From the NCBI GenBank assembly GCA_015178975.1, contig WHVD01000056.1:372001-436000 (forward strand): a DNA stretch of 64,000 nucleotides. Direction: 5' to 3'. The position numbers were made by a program, and so were the translations under genes. Source of the DNA: Hysterangium stoloniferum. Taxonomy: Eukaryota; Basidiomycota; Agaricomycetes; Hysterangiales; Hysterangiaceae. Of the stretch, positions 1 to 12,699 are shown piece by piece. The notes beneath the pieces are model-generated. The model did not search any database. It was not told the DNA's origin and was given only the letters and a program-made list of their open reading frames with translations. Each line of letters begins with the position of its first letter. Within the stretch, counting starts at the first letter, position 1.

Positions 1-267
1 GGGAAGGCAGTATTTGGCACTCTTCAGCGTGCGGTATGCATGTGGCGGCACTTACGTTCTGTCGGTTGAGCAGGGTAAGGCAGCATTTGTCAGCCTTTCA
101 CATGTGGTAGGCATGTGGATAGCACTCACTGCATTCAAATTCTTTTACAATAGTAGATCAAATAACTCCCGACTCTGTATCCGCCCTGCTCCATCAAGTG
201 CCATTCCAATGGGTAGGCCTATATACCACCTTGAATTCTTTGATTACCGACAGTACACAGTACTTAC

Positions 268-2209
268 ATGCACAATCTGCCCACTGCGGATTTTCGCTCA
301 GTAACAGTTGAACCATCTCCTGGTCGCCCTTGAGGACCGCAACATGAAGTGCAGCGCCAAAGGGCCCTATTGGGTATCAGCGGTATTTGCCTTCTACATG
401 TAATCCACCTACCGGTCAGACTCAGATCGCAATCATGCGGCGAACAATATGACGTCTCCCATTTGCTACTGCCACACAAAGAGCACTACCATAGTCCCCT
501 CCTAGCCTCAAATTAGCGAAAGATATTTCCCCTTGCCAGCTCACCATCATTCACCTTTGACACATGCCCCTTTTTCAAGCAGCAGGTCTACAACCTTATC
601 ATGGCCCCTCATGACGCAATCTGAAGTGGTATTCCATAATCTCCACCTGAAAGGTTGGTCCCATTTAACGTGATAACATTCATAGACCAAATTCATAGAC
701 GTACCAGCGGCGTCCACAAATACTCGCTCATTCTCCTCCATCCCGAGAAGCCATTCCACCAGGCCTCGCTTGCCGTAATAGGCCGCCAAGTGGAGAAAGT
801 TTGAGAATTTCCCTGCAGTTGGTTTCCGCGGATTGGCCCTGTCTGTGACCACCTGGGCGCAATAACTTTGACCCAGTGACAGTTAGGAATGCCTCCACAA
901 GTCGCTCCTGAACGGATATTTGAGTATTTCGAATTGCATTCCAAGCATCTCGGAGCGGCACGACAAGGAGTAGGAGCGCAAGAATCTGACCAAATCCCCA
1001 TTCGCCCTCCGAGTTGTCGATTTGATTCACCTTGTTACGACGAAGCGTGAGTTCAACGTCGACCATGAAGAGAAGATTGATAAACCCAAGGCACACTAGG
1101 CCCACAATCAAGGAGGCATTGTGAACTGATTGATCTAAATTAGTGAGCGTATGGGAAGGTTGTGAGATGCGAGATCGGGTCTGATTATATACTGGCAGGT
1201 ATAAATGCTTTGAATTGGCGGGCGTATGAGAAGATGCTGATGGATTGCTAGGTCCTGGCGGGTATGAATGCCTTGAATTGGCGGGCGTATGAGAAGGTGC
1301 TGATGGAACACTAGATACCCTAAAGCCTAAGAGCGCTGTAAACCGATACCAGACCCATCTGTGTTGTTTCCGACAATAGTTATACCCGATATGTAGACCG
1401 AGGAAAAAGAGGAAAGGGGGAAGAAGATTGAAGCCGGGGATGAGAAGAAGGGAATACATCGTCAACGAAAAGATGCGGAGTGGAGTGGAAGAAAAGGCAA
1501 TGGAGGTTCCAAACACGGTTAGGGTGGGATCAGAATTGCAGAAAATGGGCATGCCGAAGTTGGCAGGATTGAGCCAAAGCCATATTCCGATGAGGGACAT
1601 GAGAGAGAGGTGAATTGAGCCGAGGGTGAGTACTGGCGCTGCGGTAACAAGGGAGAAAAGGCTTCGGACAAAGCCCCAAAGGCGAGTGGCTATGGATTGT
1701 TGTTCTCCCGTGGCTTCCTTTCGGTGAAAAGCGTCGGCAATAGGTGACCAGAGAATGACTCGCCAAGCTGACCATGTAGGATCTGTGCGACTGTACTTGA
1801 TGGTGCTCCTCTGGTGGGCAAAAAGAATGAACCAGATCCATGTACTTGTATTGTTCATCCAACTGAGATCGAGCACGATGGCGGCGTGGAAACTGGATAT
1901 GGCAGGACCCTGGCTTCCAGGACCTTTTGCCAGAATGATTGTGGTAATGAGAATGGAAAATGCGACGGCGAGGATACCAATAGACTGTTCGCTGATACCT
2001 TCCAATTCATCTGGAGTGACTCTCTTATCCCATAAGTAGACGACAATGGGTAGGAAGCAAAGGAGATTCTGTGCGTAAATGGCAGCACGAACACCGATGC
2101 CAGAGATATCTGGATCAACGGGAAGGCATTTGTCGAGGTTCATAGTGGTAGTCATAAGAGAATGTTGAAAATCGAAGCCCAGATCAAATCTATTTTTGAA
2201 GCATGACAA
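268..2209 (-). CDS. Multi-pass membrane protein with C-terminal ankyrin repeats (possibly decayed)
   Basis: The 5' exon reads from 2209 and gives a protein with several hydrophobic segments, each about 20 residues, in its first 300 residues. It contains the motif DPDISGIGVRAAIYAQN, which I recall from a family of hypothetical mushroom membrane proteins. A second start, 20 residues in (just before NLDKCLPVDPD), is equally likely. Downstream on the same strand are ankyrin-type blocks in other frames: NFLHLAAYYGKRGLVEWLL (about 740-810), ALCVAVANGRRHIVRRMI (about 430-490) and ALHVAVLKGDQEMVQLLL (about 290-350). A good GTAAGTAC donor follows the last block at 267. The first frame change near 850 would need an intron of only about 28 bases, and a TGA follows the middle block, so the 3' half may be a pseudogene or my exon joins may be wrong. 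Probable role: membrane protein with a protein-binding repeat domain. Function unknown. Confidence 0.55.
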
Positions 2210-3765
2210 CCAACCCGATTGTTCCGGGATTAACTCAAGAAGTACTTCTCATATTTTATCGCCGAGACAAACACCAATGTGATATTAAGGTAAATGATGC
2301 AATAAAATATGGATACATACATCAAAAGTTGCCTCTCATAGAAAGTCGCCTGCACTCAGAGATCTTTTGGGGTAAAGTCACTGGTTGCTGCAAGTGTATT
2401 GTTGCCTTGGGCCAAAGAAAGATTGGGAAGCAAAAGTACAGCTACCAACGATGGCACCACCACGAGTCAATTGGAGGACTACACAACAAAACGTTCAAAA
2501 TCCACAAATAAAGGAAATCTCGGTAGCGAACTCACCTAACCAGTTTTGAAGTTAACACTCGACCCATTCAAAATCCACATCACATAACACAACCTGGTCA
2601 GATGGGTCAAACAGAATCATTTCTTTAAATGCGGAGACCTGTTGCACTGGGCAGCCTATTCACCTAGTCCGTACATCGAGATGGCAACCCCACAGGCAAG
2701 TATTTTCTTTTCCAAATAATATTGAGCTGCAGGATATCACTGCGACGGCACAAAAACTCCACCCGTTGTTGAGTCTGCCTCCGGGACCAGATATGGCTAT
2801 GAGAAGAAGAGTGGCTATGAAAGTCTTGGTCATTGTTCGAAAATTGAAGCTGAAAATGACCCAAATGGTGATTGGTGGAGGATTTGGGAAGTGTTTTTGT
2901 TAATTCAGCACAGTACTATGGGTCCACGTCTATCCTTTGTCGAGGTCCATGCACCTATTACACCTGGATTTATAAGCATATTAGCCCTGGTGTACATATG
3001 TGTACCCCCGGGCTAATTTGCCCCCTTATTGCGTTGCCTCTTCCACGGATAATACTGTGAATCTGGGGGAGGTTGCAAGAAACAAAATCAATAAAAGTTA
3101 ATAAAAATCAATACAACTAAGATAACAAAACGTTCCTTACTTTTACTAGGTCACTTTGTAGTCTCAAGACAGTGGGAGTCCTCTCCTCAATCCTTCACTT
3201 GCCGTCACCTTCATCCGCTTACCGGCAACATCACCTCCCGTCGTCACGGCGCTGCCCTTCGGCAACGTTCCTGCGTGCCATACTGCTGCGCTCGTTGTCA
3301 GTGACGACGAGCTCGCGCCTCGCCCTCCTGGCCTCTCCAGAGTGGCGCGCTCAGCGCATTTCCTGTTGCTATATATTAGCTATCATTTTAGACATAATAT
3401 ATACTTGACAACTAAACAAAATAAATGAAATAACGTGTTGTTTAAGCACTTATTATATTATTTGAATTAAACTGGGTCATTAAAATTATTTTGTATGGAA
3501 AACGTGTTTTTTTTTGTAGGTATCATATGGCGAAGGTATGTATTCTTTGCAGCTGTCCTCCCCCTTTTCTCCCTTGGCTTCTTCACATCCTTCTTGTGAC
3601 TGTTCCTTGTACATAGTTCTTGGCCAGGAATACAGAGAACAAGTTTATCAACTTTCCTCCCTATTTCAGTGTTACCAGAAAATCCTTCCAGCATGTATAT
3701 CTTGTGAAGAGTCAACCTGATATGTTTATTAACTCTCTCTTGCTGTAATGCATGCTCTTTCACTG
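2210..3765. other. Stretch without a recognisable gene
   Basis: I see no convincing gene. A GC-rich block (about 3180-3360) lies between AT-rich flanks, and an imperfect palindrome occupies 2979-3016. A short plus-strand reading around 2670-2930 could be two exons joined by a GC-AG intron (donor GCAAGT after 2694), but the product is short and matches nothing I know. Confidence 0.4.
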
Positions 3766-4075
3766 TGTTACAACCTGTTCCAGGATACTTCAATATCCAA
3801 TCCCTGACTTCCGACTATGGAATATCTTAGTTCCCGTAATCTTCCCTTGTTCCGTATTTGGTAACTTGTCCATTGACAAGTATTCACTCATTTGTTTATT
3901 ATATTCCTGTTTCGGAATAATGTCTCCCTAATTTGTCTTATTGTATTCCCATTTTGGAATACTTCCATTTCCATCTTATTGTGGTCTTAGTTTGTAGTAC
4001 AATAACGAAAGACTTATACATATGTGCTGCATCCTCATACACTCATTCGGGTGTCCATATTTCAAGCTGACAGAA
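3766..4075. repeat. Head-to-head fragments of LTR-I
   Basis: From 3766 the sequence TGTTACAACCTGTTCCAGG matches the start of the LTRs at 26821 and 49741 and follows them for about 250 bases to about 4016. It then switches to a reversed match (about 4020-4065) to the inner part of the LTR at 27475-28090. This is a truncated, rearranged LTR. Confidence 0.6.
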
Positions 4076-4307
4076 CACCTACAAGGAAGATGTAGATTCC
4101 AGAGTTCCCATGGAAGTTCTGGGAATCAAGCATGCAGACAGACAAGGGACTAGAGACTAGATCAGGATGTATTTGGGGTGTAACTAGTTTGATATTGAAA
4201 CTGAGAGTAAGTACATGAGTATGGAAGATTTATATAGACTTCAAAATGTAATATGATGAAGTCAGGAATAGTTGAGATGATGAGACTCATAATTGGGACT
4301 TCAACTG

Positions 4308-4692
4308 TGAAAAGTCATAGAAATTCAGACTGTTTGATATACATATGAGGAGTATCTACCTTCTAGGTTAGATGCAATGTATTGACTGTCAAAGTGCAAT
4401 ACAAATATGTGTAAACTAGTAGTCATTGGAAGCAATTGTACAGTTGCAAGAGGTGACTAGAATAAAGGAAAGTGGGATCAACCTTAATAGTACAACCCCC
4501 AGACAAGTAGACTAGAAAAAGTGAAGTAAAGATAAAAAGATGGTTTGCAAGAAGAAATAGAAGAATATGAGGAGTGCAGTTGTTGACAAGCAAGTTTAGG
4601 AGATGAACTCTAAGCTTTGACTGTAAAAGTATATAGGTGGTTGTAAGCTATTCAGGTTCAAGTATGGGGCTGAGATGATACCCCAATCATGG
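4308..4692 (-). repeat. D-group LTR fragment
   Basis: Begins TGTGAAAAGTCATAGA and follows the reverse-oriented D-group LTRs at 9725 and 34870. It includes a decayed version of their central palindrome (about 4430) and the GATGATACCCCAATCA block (about 4674). It is cut at 4692 by the start of an LTR-G copy. Confidence 0.65.
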
Positions 4693-5505
4693 TGTGATAT
4701 ATCCAGTCTATTTTCACAAATTTTCCCTTAATTTTCCAGAATTTATTTCTATTTTATTGATTTTATGTTATTTTATTTATTATTTCAAGAATTGGGCTAT
4801 TTCCTTTTAACTTTGCATACTCAAGGCTTCAAATGATGTCACATTACAAAATTGAAGCCTAGAGTGGTCAAAATTTATTAATAATAAGCCAGTTTATTTA
4901 TTATTTATATTTCCACATATATGCACATTATTTCATCTCAATCATGTGACATCACATAACAACAATGTGACAATGCATTCACAAGTCATTGTGGATATTT
5001 TTTGCAGCTGCCCAGCCACATTTACTTCTGTTTCAGCCACCAGCATATTTTGTTTCCACTCTCAGCCCCCCTGGGCATACTGTACATATATTCTGACTCA
5101 AGCAGCCAGATCTTCAAGTCATAAGAGGGGTCAAATGACATCATTGTGGAGCCTTGGAACCTCTAATAATTTCCTAAATTAGTTATTTAAATATTATTAA
5201 GCAGGGTTCTATACATATATAACAGGAGGCCCAAATCACTGAATAAAACAATCTTTACTACTATCAACAGCACAGCACAGAAGCAACAGCCTTCATACTA
5301 AAGGACACAATAATAGCCTTAGTGTGAAAGTATCTAACTGCAAGTACCTATACTTGCAGAATCTTGAACTTGTGTCAGAATGCTTGAACTCAGCTAATTC
5401 ATCTAAGTTCCCTCAGCCTTCCAAAAACCTTTAGGCTTACTAATCACATAAGTAAATCTAAAGTCTTATTACTGAAATCCCTGCCTGTTTAGATTATTCA
5501 AGAGC
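4693..5505 (+). repeat. LTR-G fragment
   Basis: Starts TGTGATATATCCAG. It matches, in opposite orientation, the 1.3-kb LTR inserted in the copia 5' LTR (40549-41871), for example at the ends and in the block rich in 'caagta..cttgcag' (about 5335-5360). The copy stops at 5505 where LTR-J begins, and its remainder is not found on the other side, so the junction is a deletion or recombination rather than a simple insertion. Confidence 0.65.
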
Positions 5506-6377
5506 TGTTAAGAGTTGTGCGTGGAGCTTATTGGAGGGTTTCTGGAGAAACCAGTGGGAAAGCCAGTAGGACTTGGCTTCAGCTTATAGGCTGCACCCTC
5601 GTGAGATCATGTCATCCAATTTCAGATGGGTGGATGGGAATCCCGGGGAGTCTGGGAGGGGTTTGTGGGTTGAGAGGTCAGGGAGTCGACTGTGGGAATC
5701 CCACAGAACTCAAGGGGTCAGGCAGAGATGAATCAGGGGTCGAGATAGATAGGTCAGAGGTTGAGTGATAGATGGGTCGGAGCCTGTGGGCTCTGATGAG
5801 GTAAAATGGTGTGTTTCAAAGAGGAGATTAGAGCAGAAAATGTGCTTGAGATTACTGGGGAGAATCTAAGCTGATTTTCTGACTGGATTGTATGTACAAC
5901 ATCTGCCAGACTATATAGACTGTGGAATGTACAATATACCAAATCCATTAATAATGAAATCTAAACTAGCAAACATGAAATGAGATAAGTAAACACCAAA
6001 TGTGGTGTTAGGAATGGAACAGAGTGGAGCGGAGTCCAAATTGTGACAGGTAATTAAACCATAATGGGAATGGGGCAGAGTGGAGTCCGAAGTGTGACAG
6101 GTCATTTGACCATAACAGGAATGGGGCTCAGTTAGAGAGCTGTTGGGTTTTCCAAATGGGGTCCAGTGACTGGTGCATGGGAAAGGGTCGGAGATAGACA
6201 GGAGCAGGTTCTGGTGGGTATTCTGGTGACTGATACATGAAGTGATGAAGGTCGAGCATGGACAGGTCTGACATCCAGAGTCCAGCGGGTATTCCAGTAA
6301 ACTGATAATTGGTATGTGTAGGGTGTGGGTGCATATAAGTTAGTGCCTGGAGTCTGGCGGGATTTCCAGTCATAACA
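5506..6377 (-). repeat. LTR-J, reverse orientation
   Basis: Read on the minus strand it starts TGTTATGACTGGAAATCCC and ends TCTTAACA. It matches the solo LTR-J at 48805-49614 throughout, including the shared core at about 5569-5600. The flanks (AGAGC and TTTTC) are not a target duplication, and unrelated repeats abut each side, so this is a recombined rather than intact solo LTR. Confidence 0.75.
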
Positions 6378-7491
6378 TTTTCTACAATTGGGAATTGGTC
6401 AGGAGAATCAAACTACAGAGCATTGAATTACAACAAGGAGATGGGATAAAATTACCTCTAAGACTTCTCAAACAAAGGGGTCCTGTAGAAAGGACCTACC
6501 ATATGCGACCCATGGACTCAATGTCAGATTCAGACACAAGCCAGTCAGACAACCCTCTGTATAAAGTCAAACATTTGGGTGGGGATTGCCACAAAGGATT
6601 CATACTACCCAAAAGGATCCACTTCATAACCAGCAACTCTAACCAAAGAAGGAAACTGCAACCTTCTGTCTGAGTCTGGAGGGGATACCATCCAGATGCA
6701 CCATCAACAGCAGTAGTACCAGTTGCATCCACATCACATCCTCCCAATTCCATTTCTCTCACCTTGGTTGGATCCCCTACCACCACTTCATATTGCCTGC
6801 ATGAACTGTCAACAACACCCATTGTTTCAACATTGTTCACTTCCAATTTCACTCTCCTCATCCAACACAAATCCCCTACCATCCCTTCATACTGTCCAGA
6901 TAGGTCACTGACAGTTACAGTGCCCACTACTCCAATACCCTGCTCCTCTGATTCCAATCCCCTTAATACACAAACCTCCCCCACTATGATTCTACTTGTA
7001 CAAGCAATTCACTCCTTGCCTCCCTCTCTGGAACCTGAACTTGCACCTTTACCAGAAACCCTAACAAACCTCAAGATTCTGCATCCACCCATTGCTAACT
7101 TGATCTCTTCACCAGAACCTGCCCCATCCCTTTGCATGTCCCTCAGTAACTGATCCACCTGCCCTACAAGGAACTGATGGAGGTTGACATTCCTGGTGAG
7201 GATCTGGTAAAGGAACCTGCCCAAATGAGTGAGAAAGTGAAGGGAAAAATGAAAGCTGTAACTCTGGATATCAAGCCCATCATGGTAGATCCCCTACCTA
7301 TCACCCCAATCCACACTGATGTTCTCAACTTCAATTCCCAAAGTAGCAATAATGCCAACTGGTTGGATGTGTGTATCCATCAATTATCCTTCTATGTAAT
7401 TCACAGTGGGGGGTGTATTGATGCAATTGGGGCAGGTAATGCAACAACTGTTATTCAAAGGAGGCATACAAGGTTACAGTGGATTGCTCAT

Positions 7492-8126
7492 TGTAAAGAG
7501 TGGTGGAAGTTCTAACCATTCTATATATGAAGAATATCGACCGTTTAGGTATGACACGAAGATGTATTGACTATCTAAGTCTAATACAGACTGAACACAT
7601 ATTGACTATTTAGTTCAATACGGTTGAGTGAAATAGCTATCTAAAGTAGAGTAGAGAGCTAAAACAAATAAAGAGAATCAACTGTTAAGTACAATTTTGG
7701 ATGACTGCTCGAGTGTAGAAGAGAGTAATGAGAGAGTCAAATAACAGAGTAGTGTGGATGTAGTCCATGCAGATTGAGATAAAGGTGGAGTTTTGACTAG
7801 TACAGTTCGAAACTTTGATTGCATAGATAGTTAAAGCCCATCTGTAACGGTCGAGATGATACCCCAATCACAACTTACAGGACACTAACTGGTGTCTGGG
7901 TAAGTCGTGGTTGTGGGGTAAAAAGTGTCTGAGTTCTAACTACGGGCACTAGAATACATAAGTCTGGCACATATGTGCCCACAAAAGTCGATGTACCGTA
8001 TACATAGGTTGTCGAACTAATTATAAGTGTATAATAAAATAGAGAGAAAGTAGAAATAATAATGGAAATATAGTATGAGCTCATCCAGACTATATTTCCT
8101 GAGTATATTTCGCCATACCTCTCACA
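7492..8126 (-). repeat. Solo LTR, D-group (F type)
   Basis: TGTAAAGAGT...CTCTCACA, 635 bases, flanked by the 5-base duplication CTCAT (7487-7491 and 8127-8131). It is the reverse of the copy at 50336-50966. Removing it rejoins two parts of the ORFx pseudogene. Confidence 0.9.
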
Positions 8127-8235
8127 CTCATGCTGGCAGCTCCTATGGTGGATTTTTATTTGCACATCAACAATGCCATGCAAAGGGAAAAATTGGTGGA
8201 GAACATTGGAAGGATTGCACTTTTACAAGTTTTAG

Positions 8236-8978
8236 TGTTACGACCGTGTCGCAACCCTATCAGTCCCCGAGGTTATCGCCACATATCAACGATTCAAGTT
8301 ACTGTTCAAGTCACCACATCGGAAACCATCAGCCTCCCCGATGCTGACATACGCTTTCGCGGTAATCAAACTCCATTTACGCCCACGTCAAAATATACTC
8401 AAACTATCTGGTTAAACTCTGATACATCCCTTTTATTATGTTGATCCGCTTTATCCTATGTTTCACATATGTCTATATATATTTGTAATCCTCGAACTAT
8501 TTCCTTTTACCGTAATTCCGCTCTCGGTTATCATCGGCCTCTGAACTAATCATAAACTTCCCGTTCCTAGTCAAGCTTATTGTTAATACCGTTTTCCACC
8601 CTTCTCCTAGTTAGTATTTTCTAGATGCCTGATACTTGTATATGAACCCGCTGTAGTTGTAGTTACTAGGCAATCAGAATATCAACTCAGAACACCCTCT
8701 TACATCTATAGCATTCTCATACTAAGATTTCCACTATCCGCCTTCGCATACGCTCACCCCCTTTCAGTCCCCGACCCCTTGGCCCGACACTCGACTTATC
8801 CCTCAATTCTGATTGGTAGTTTTCACTGAGAGGTATTCATTGGGACTAGTCTTCGCCCACCTGAAATTTAAGGACACCCGACGGATAACTACGAGGGCGC
8901 AGCACATAAGCTGAAGCCAAGTCCTTCCGAACGGTCCCTGTCGGCCAACTGACTTTAGTCAGTTTTCAGTTCTTAACA
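8236..8978 (+). repeat. Solo LTR-B
   Basis: TGTTACGACCGTGTCGCAAC...TTCTTAACA, 743 bases, closely matching the copies at 11692 and 19584. The flanks TTTAG/TTCAG match 4 of 5 bases, which suggests an older insertion. Confidence 0.85.
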
Positions 8979-9724
8979 TTCAGTGACTTTTAGTGGACCA
9001 AACTCATACCCCCCTCCAAAGAGATACAGATATACTTCATGCTGGTGACCTTATAGATTTGGTCAAGAAGATCTCACCATAATTGAGCACGTCTGAACTC
9101 CACCCTACTGATCTATTACAGAGTTATATATGGCAGCTATCTTCAGGGACTCAGCTGCCCTCACAACAGCACAGCCTTCACTTCAACCTCCTCTTATTGC
9201 TCGAATTGTGACAGATCCTGTTGATCATATCAGGCCTATTGTTTGGACAAGGCAAAAGGCTTATGGATGCTGGGTCTCTGCCATACACTGTATACAAGAA
9301 TTGTTGTATGGTTACCACAGTACAGACCTGTAAGATATCATCTCGTCATTTTGGATCAAACATGCAAATTGGGCTCAAGCCATCCTGCACCTGGGAGGTT
9401 CCTCTCGAGAAGCTTGGGGAGGAGTCCCTGATATCTTTCAGGACTTCATCTAATATACCTCTTCGAACTGGGGGGCACTGTGAGACCCTTTAAATGGGAA
9501 TGTAATTATCTTATCAGATTATATTCCCCATATTTTTTCCTTATTTTCTACTATTTTTCAAATCATCTAATTCTCCAATTACACACATTTATATTAGTTC
9601 AAAGATCTATGTACACCTGTGGGTACATACCTTATTAGCACTTACATACATACTGGTACACTAGTGGGCATAACTAAAAACTCAAATACATTTTACCCCA
9701 TAATCACAACTTGCCCAGACATCT

Positions 9725-10369
9725 TGTGAAGAGTCGATAGATTCTGACCGTTCAATATATGCAGAATATTGATTACTTGAGTACTACTAACCAGTATTGA
9801 CAGTTCTGTACAATACTACGGATTACTAGACTGACAGTACTAGTAGGGAAACACACTACACGTCACTAGAGCAACTGTACAGTTGCTCGTGACAGTTAGA
9901 ACAAGAGAGTTGAAGAGTTGACCATTGCAGTACAACTCACAGCAAGATATAAGAGAGATAACCAGTGAGAGACTGGATATCTAAATAGAATGAGAACAGC
10001 GTGAGTTGACTACAGTGTCAACTAGTGCAAAGACCTGAGTGAGGAACTCGACCTTCACGGTTTGAGTCCAGAAACTATTAGTAAGTTAAAAGACACTACC
10101 TTTATAGGTAGGTGAGACGTTGCCCTTGACACCTCTCACTATTTGATGTCTGGGTTGCTACAAGGTGGTGTCTGTTGGGTAAAAAAGGTCTGAGTTTCTA
10201 TTTGGTGCTGAGTGTGCCCATAAGTATACACAAAGCTTCAAACTAAAGAATTAACGGTATGCTTGAAAGGCATAATGAATAAAAGAAAGGAAATAAAAGG
10301 TAGATAATAAAGTAATATAATGTATCTAATATTCAATGGTCTGATCATGATATATGCATACCCTTTACA
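9725..10369 (-). repeat. Solo LTR, D-group
   Basis: TGTGAAGAGTCGATAG...CCCTTTACA, 645 bases, target duplication CATCT on both sides (9720-9724 and 10370-10374). Contains the perfect palindrome GAGCAACTGTACAGTTGCTC (about 9867-9886). Inserted in LTR-E. Confidence 0.9.
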
Positions 10370-10899
10370 CATCTCTTGAAGTATCCTGCAAGCCATGATT
10401 GGGGTATTGTCTCAGCTGTCTCAAATGGCTCTTAACTAGAACTACTCATATCTTTTAGCTTCATACTGTCTAGTCAAAGCTTGACCAGTTATCCAAACTT
10501 ACCATGAATCACTACTACTACCATGCTCTACTTCTCTCTCAATGATACCTCTCCTACCTCTATTAGTTTGTTGAGGCTATTCTTTGGAATCACACTGTAA
10601 GGTCAATTCCATTTACTATAGTCATCTTAAACTATCCTACAGTTATTTACAGTGGCTCAAAAAAGTGTCCAAATATTTCAGACTTTTTCAAAGAAAATCC
10701 AATAACAAATCACACAGGTATCTATAATCATTATGTAATGGTAGGAATTGAACTTTAATATCTCAGCTACAAAATGACTGCAACTCTGTCCTAGTCCAAC
10801 CAGAATTGGTGGAACTATAAATTTTTGAAAACATGAGCACACTTGGACACTTTTTTGAGCATCATTTTTTAAATACAAAAACAATAGCTCAATACTTTG

Positions 10900-12650
10900 T
10901 ATTGCCTTCCTTGGCCCTAATTACAGCTTCCAACCTTCTGGGTATACTTTCTATGAGTCCCTGACAATCTTCTTCAGTGATATCCCCCCACTCTGTTGAT
11001 GTCTGCTTCTATAATTTCCAACCTCCCTTAGCTGGTACATTATAATCCAAAATCTTCCTTTTCAAAGTAGTCCAGAAATGTTCAATGGGGTTGAGGTCTG
11101 GGGATTGTACTGGCCAATCCAGAACAGTGATATTTCAGTCTTCAAACCATTTCTGAGCAAGTTTTGAGGTATGCTTGGGATCATTGTCCTGTTGGAATAT
11201 TAATTCCCCTTCCATAATTTCCAATTTGCCAATGCTTCCCAGAAGACCATCCTCCAAAATGCTCACATACTGTTTGGCATCCATCTTTCCCTCAACCTCA
11301 CAAAGAATTCCAGGCCTATTCCACCCTGTACAACCCCAAACTATGATACTACCTCCTCCAAATTTGATGGTTGCTTCCACCTCCCTGTCTCCAAGTGGTT
11401 CCCCAGGCCTTTTCCAGCAACACTGGTGTCTATCTGACCCAAATATATTGAACTTGGTCTCATCTGACCAGATAACTCACTTCCAGTCCTCCACTGTCTA
11501 ATTTTGGTATTTCAGCAAAAGCCAATCTGGCTTTATGGTGCCTGGGAGAGAGAAAAGGCCATTTCTTCTTTGCATAGGACTTGTAACTCTCCTGCTTGAG
11601 TGTATTTCTGATGGTTTGTACAGAAACAGGGTCCTGGAGGATAGAGCTAATGTGTTTGGCAGCTGCAACAGCAGTATTAGCGATGCCAGGGTGTTACGAC
11701 CGTGTCGCAACCCTATCGGCCCCGAGGTTATCGCCACTTGTCAACGTTTCAAGTCATCCTCTCGGAAACCATCGGCCCCGAAGCTGACGAATGTTTCGTG
11801 AAGATCAAACTCCATTTACGCCCACGTCAAATAACTCGTATTGTCTGGTCAAACTTTGATATGTCCCCTTTATTATGTTGATCCGTTCAATCTTATGTTT
11901 CGCATATGTCTATCTATATTTGTAGTCCTCGAACCATTTCCTTTTATCGTAATCCCGCTCTCGGTTATCATCGGCCTCCGAACTAATCATAAACTTCCCG
12001 TTCCTAGTCAAGCTTATTGTTAATACCGTGTTCCGCCCTTCTCCCCATTAGTATTTTCCAGACGCCTGTTACTTGTATATGAACCCACTGTAATTGTAGT
12101 TACTAGGCAATCAGAATATCGACTCAGAATACCCTCTTACACCTGTATCAGTCTCATACTAAGAATCCCCCCATCCGCCTTCGCGTGCGCTCGCCCACTC
12201 CCGGCCCCGACCCCTTGGCCCGACGCTCGACTTGTCCTTCGATTCCGATCGGTATCACGCCGAAAGGTACTCACTAGGATTAGTCTTCGCCCGCCCGAAA
12301 TTTAAGGACATCCTACGGATATTTGCGAGGGCGCAGCACATAAGCTGAAGCCAAGTCCTTCCGATCGGTCCCTGTCGGCCACCGATATTAGTCAGTTTCC
12401 AGTTCTTAACACAGGGTGAGTATGGCTCATTGATCAACAGCTGATTACTTCTTGGGACAACCATACATATTTGATATTCTCCCTGTCAAAGTCATGGATT
12501 TTGTGAACATTGGAGACTGTACTCATACTAATACCAAGCTTTTTGGCAATTTTCCTGGTAGAATAGCCAGAAGAGAGGAGGGAAATTGTTAGGGCAACAC
12601 TAACAAGGCTACCAAACACAAGATAAAACACAAAGATATGAAGTGAAAAG
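10900..12650 (-). pseudogene. Tc1/mariner transposase, decayed and interrupted
   Basis: The N-terminal part (about 12440-12630, minus) reads LLSSGYSTRKIAKKLGISMS, a helix-turn-helix typical of Tc1 transposases. The catalytic part (11135-11380) carries FGGGSIIVWGC and the second catalytic aspartate in FQQDNDPKHTS. Further C-terminal sequence (PIEH-type region near 11080-11100, then EGIPRRLEA-like to about 10900) is present only in shifted frames. The gene is cut by the solo LTR 11692-12411 (duplication CAGGG) and has additional frame breaks, so it cannot make an active enzyme. Family role: DDE-type cut-and-paste transposition into TA. Confidence 0.85.
11692..12411 (+). repeat. Solo LTR-B inserted in the Tc1 transposase
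   Basis: TGTTACGACCGTGTCGC...TTCTTAACA, 720 bases, flanked by CAGGG at 11687-11691 and 12412-12416. The conserved core GCAGCACATAAGCTGAAGCC lies at about 12332-12351. Confidence 0.95.
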
Positions 12651-12699
12651 GGGACAGCTCAATGACAGGGGAGATCACACTTGTTTTAGTGGGATTCCT

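Larger units (their letters stand above)
6378..9478 (+). pseudogene. Decayed copy of the retroelement protein 'ORFx', split by two solo LTRs
   Basis: Matches the ORFx of element A (35786-37792) in order. WELVRRIKLQSIEL near 6395 corresponds to WELVRWIKLRSIKL. A SEKVKGKMK block lies near 7230, PMVDFYLHINN near 8140 (A has TMVNFYLLIND), and VWTRQKAYGCWVS near 9240. The end, LGGSSREAWGGVPDIFQDFI, stops at about 9453, followed by a purine tract and the LTR-E start. Frameshifts and stops break it, and LTRs at 7492-8126 and 8236-8978 interrupt it. The 5' part is missing at 6378. No domain I recognise. Position next to the 3' LTR suggests a structural or accessory protein of a non-autonomous LTR element. 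Confidence 0.7.

Noticed and set aside
1..260. Repeated GGGAAGGCAG/GGTAAGGCAG strings at the left edge
   Set aside because: Only two imperfect copies. Too little to call a repeat or an exon of the ankyrin gene.
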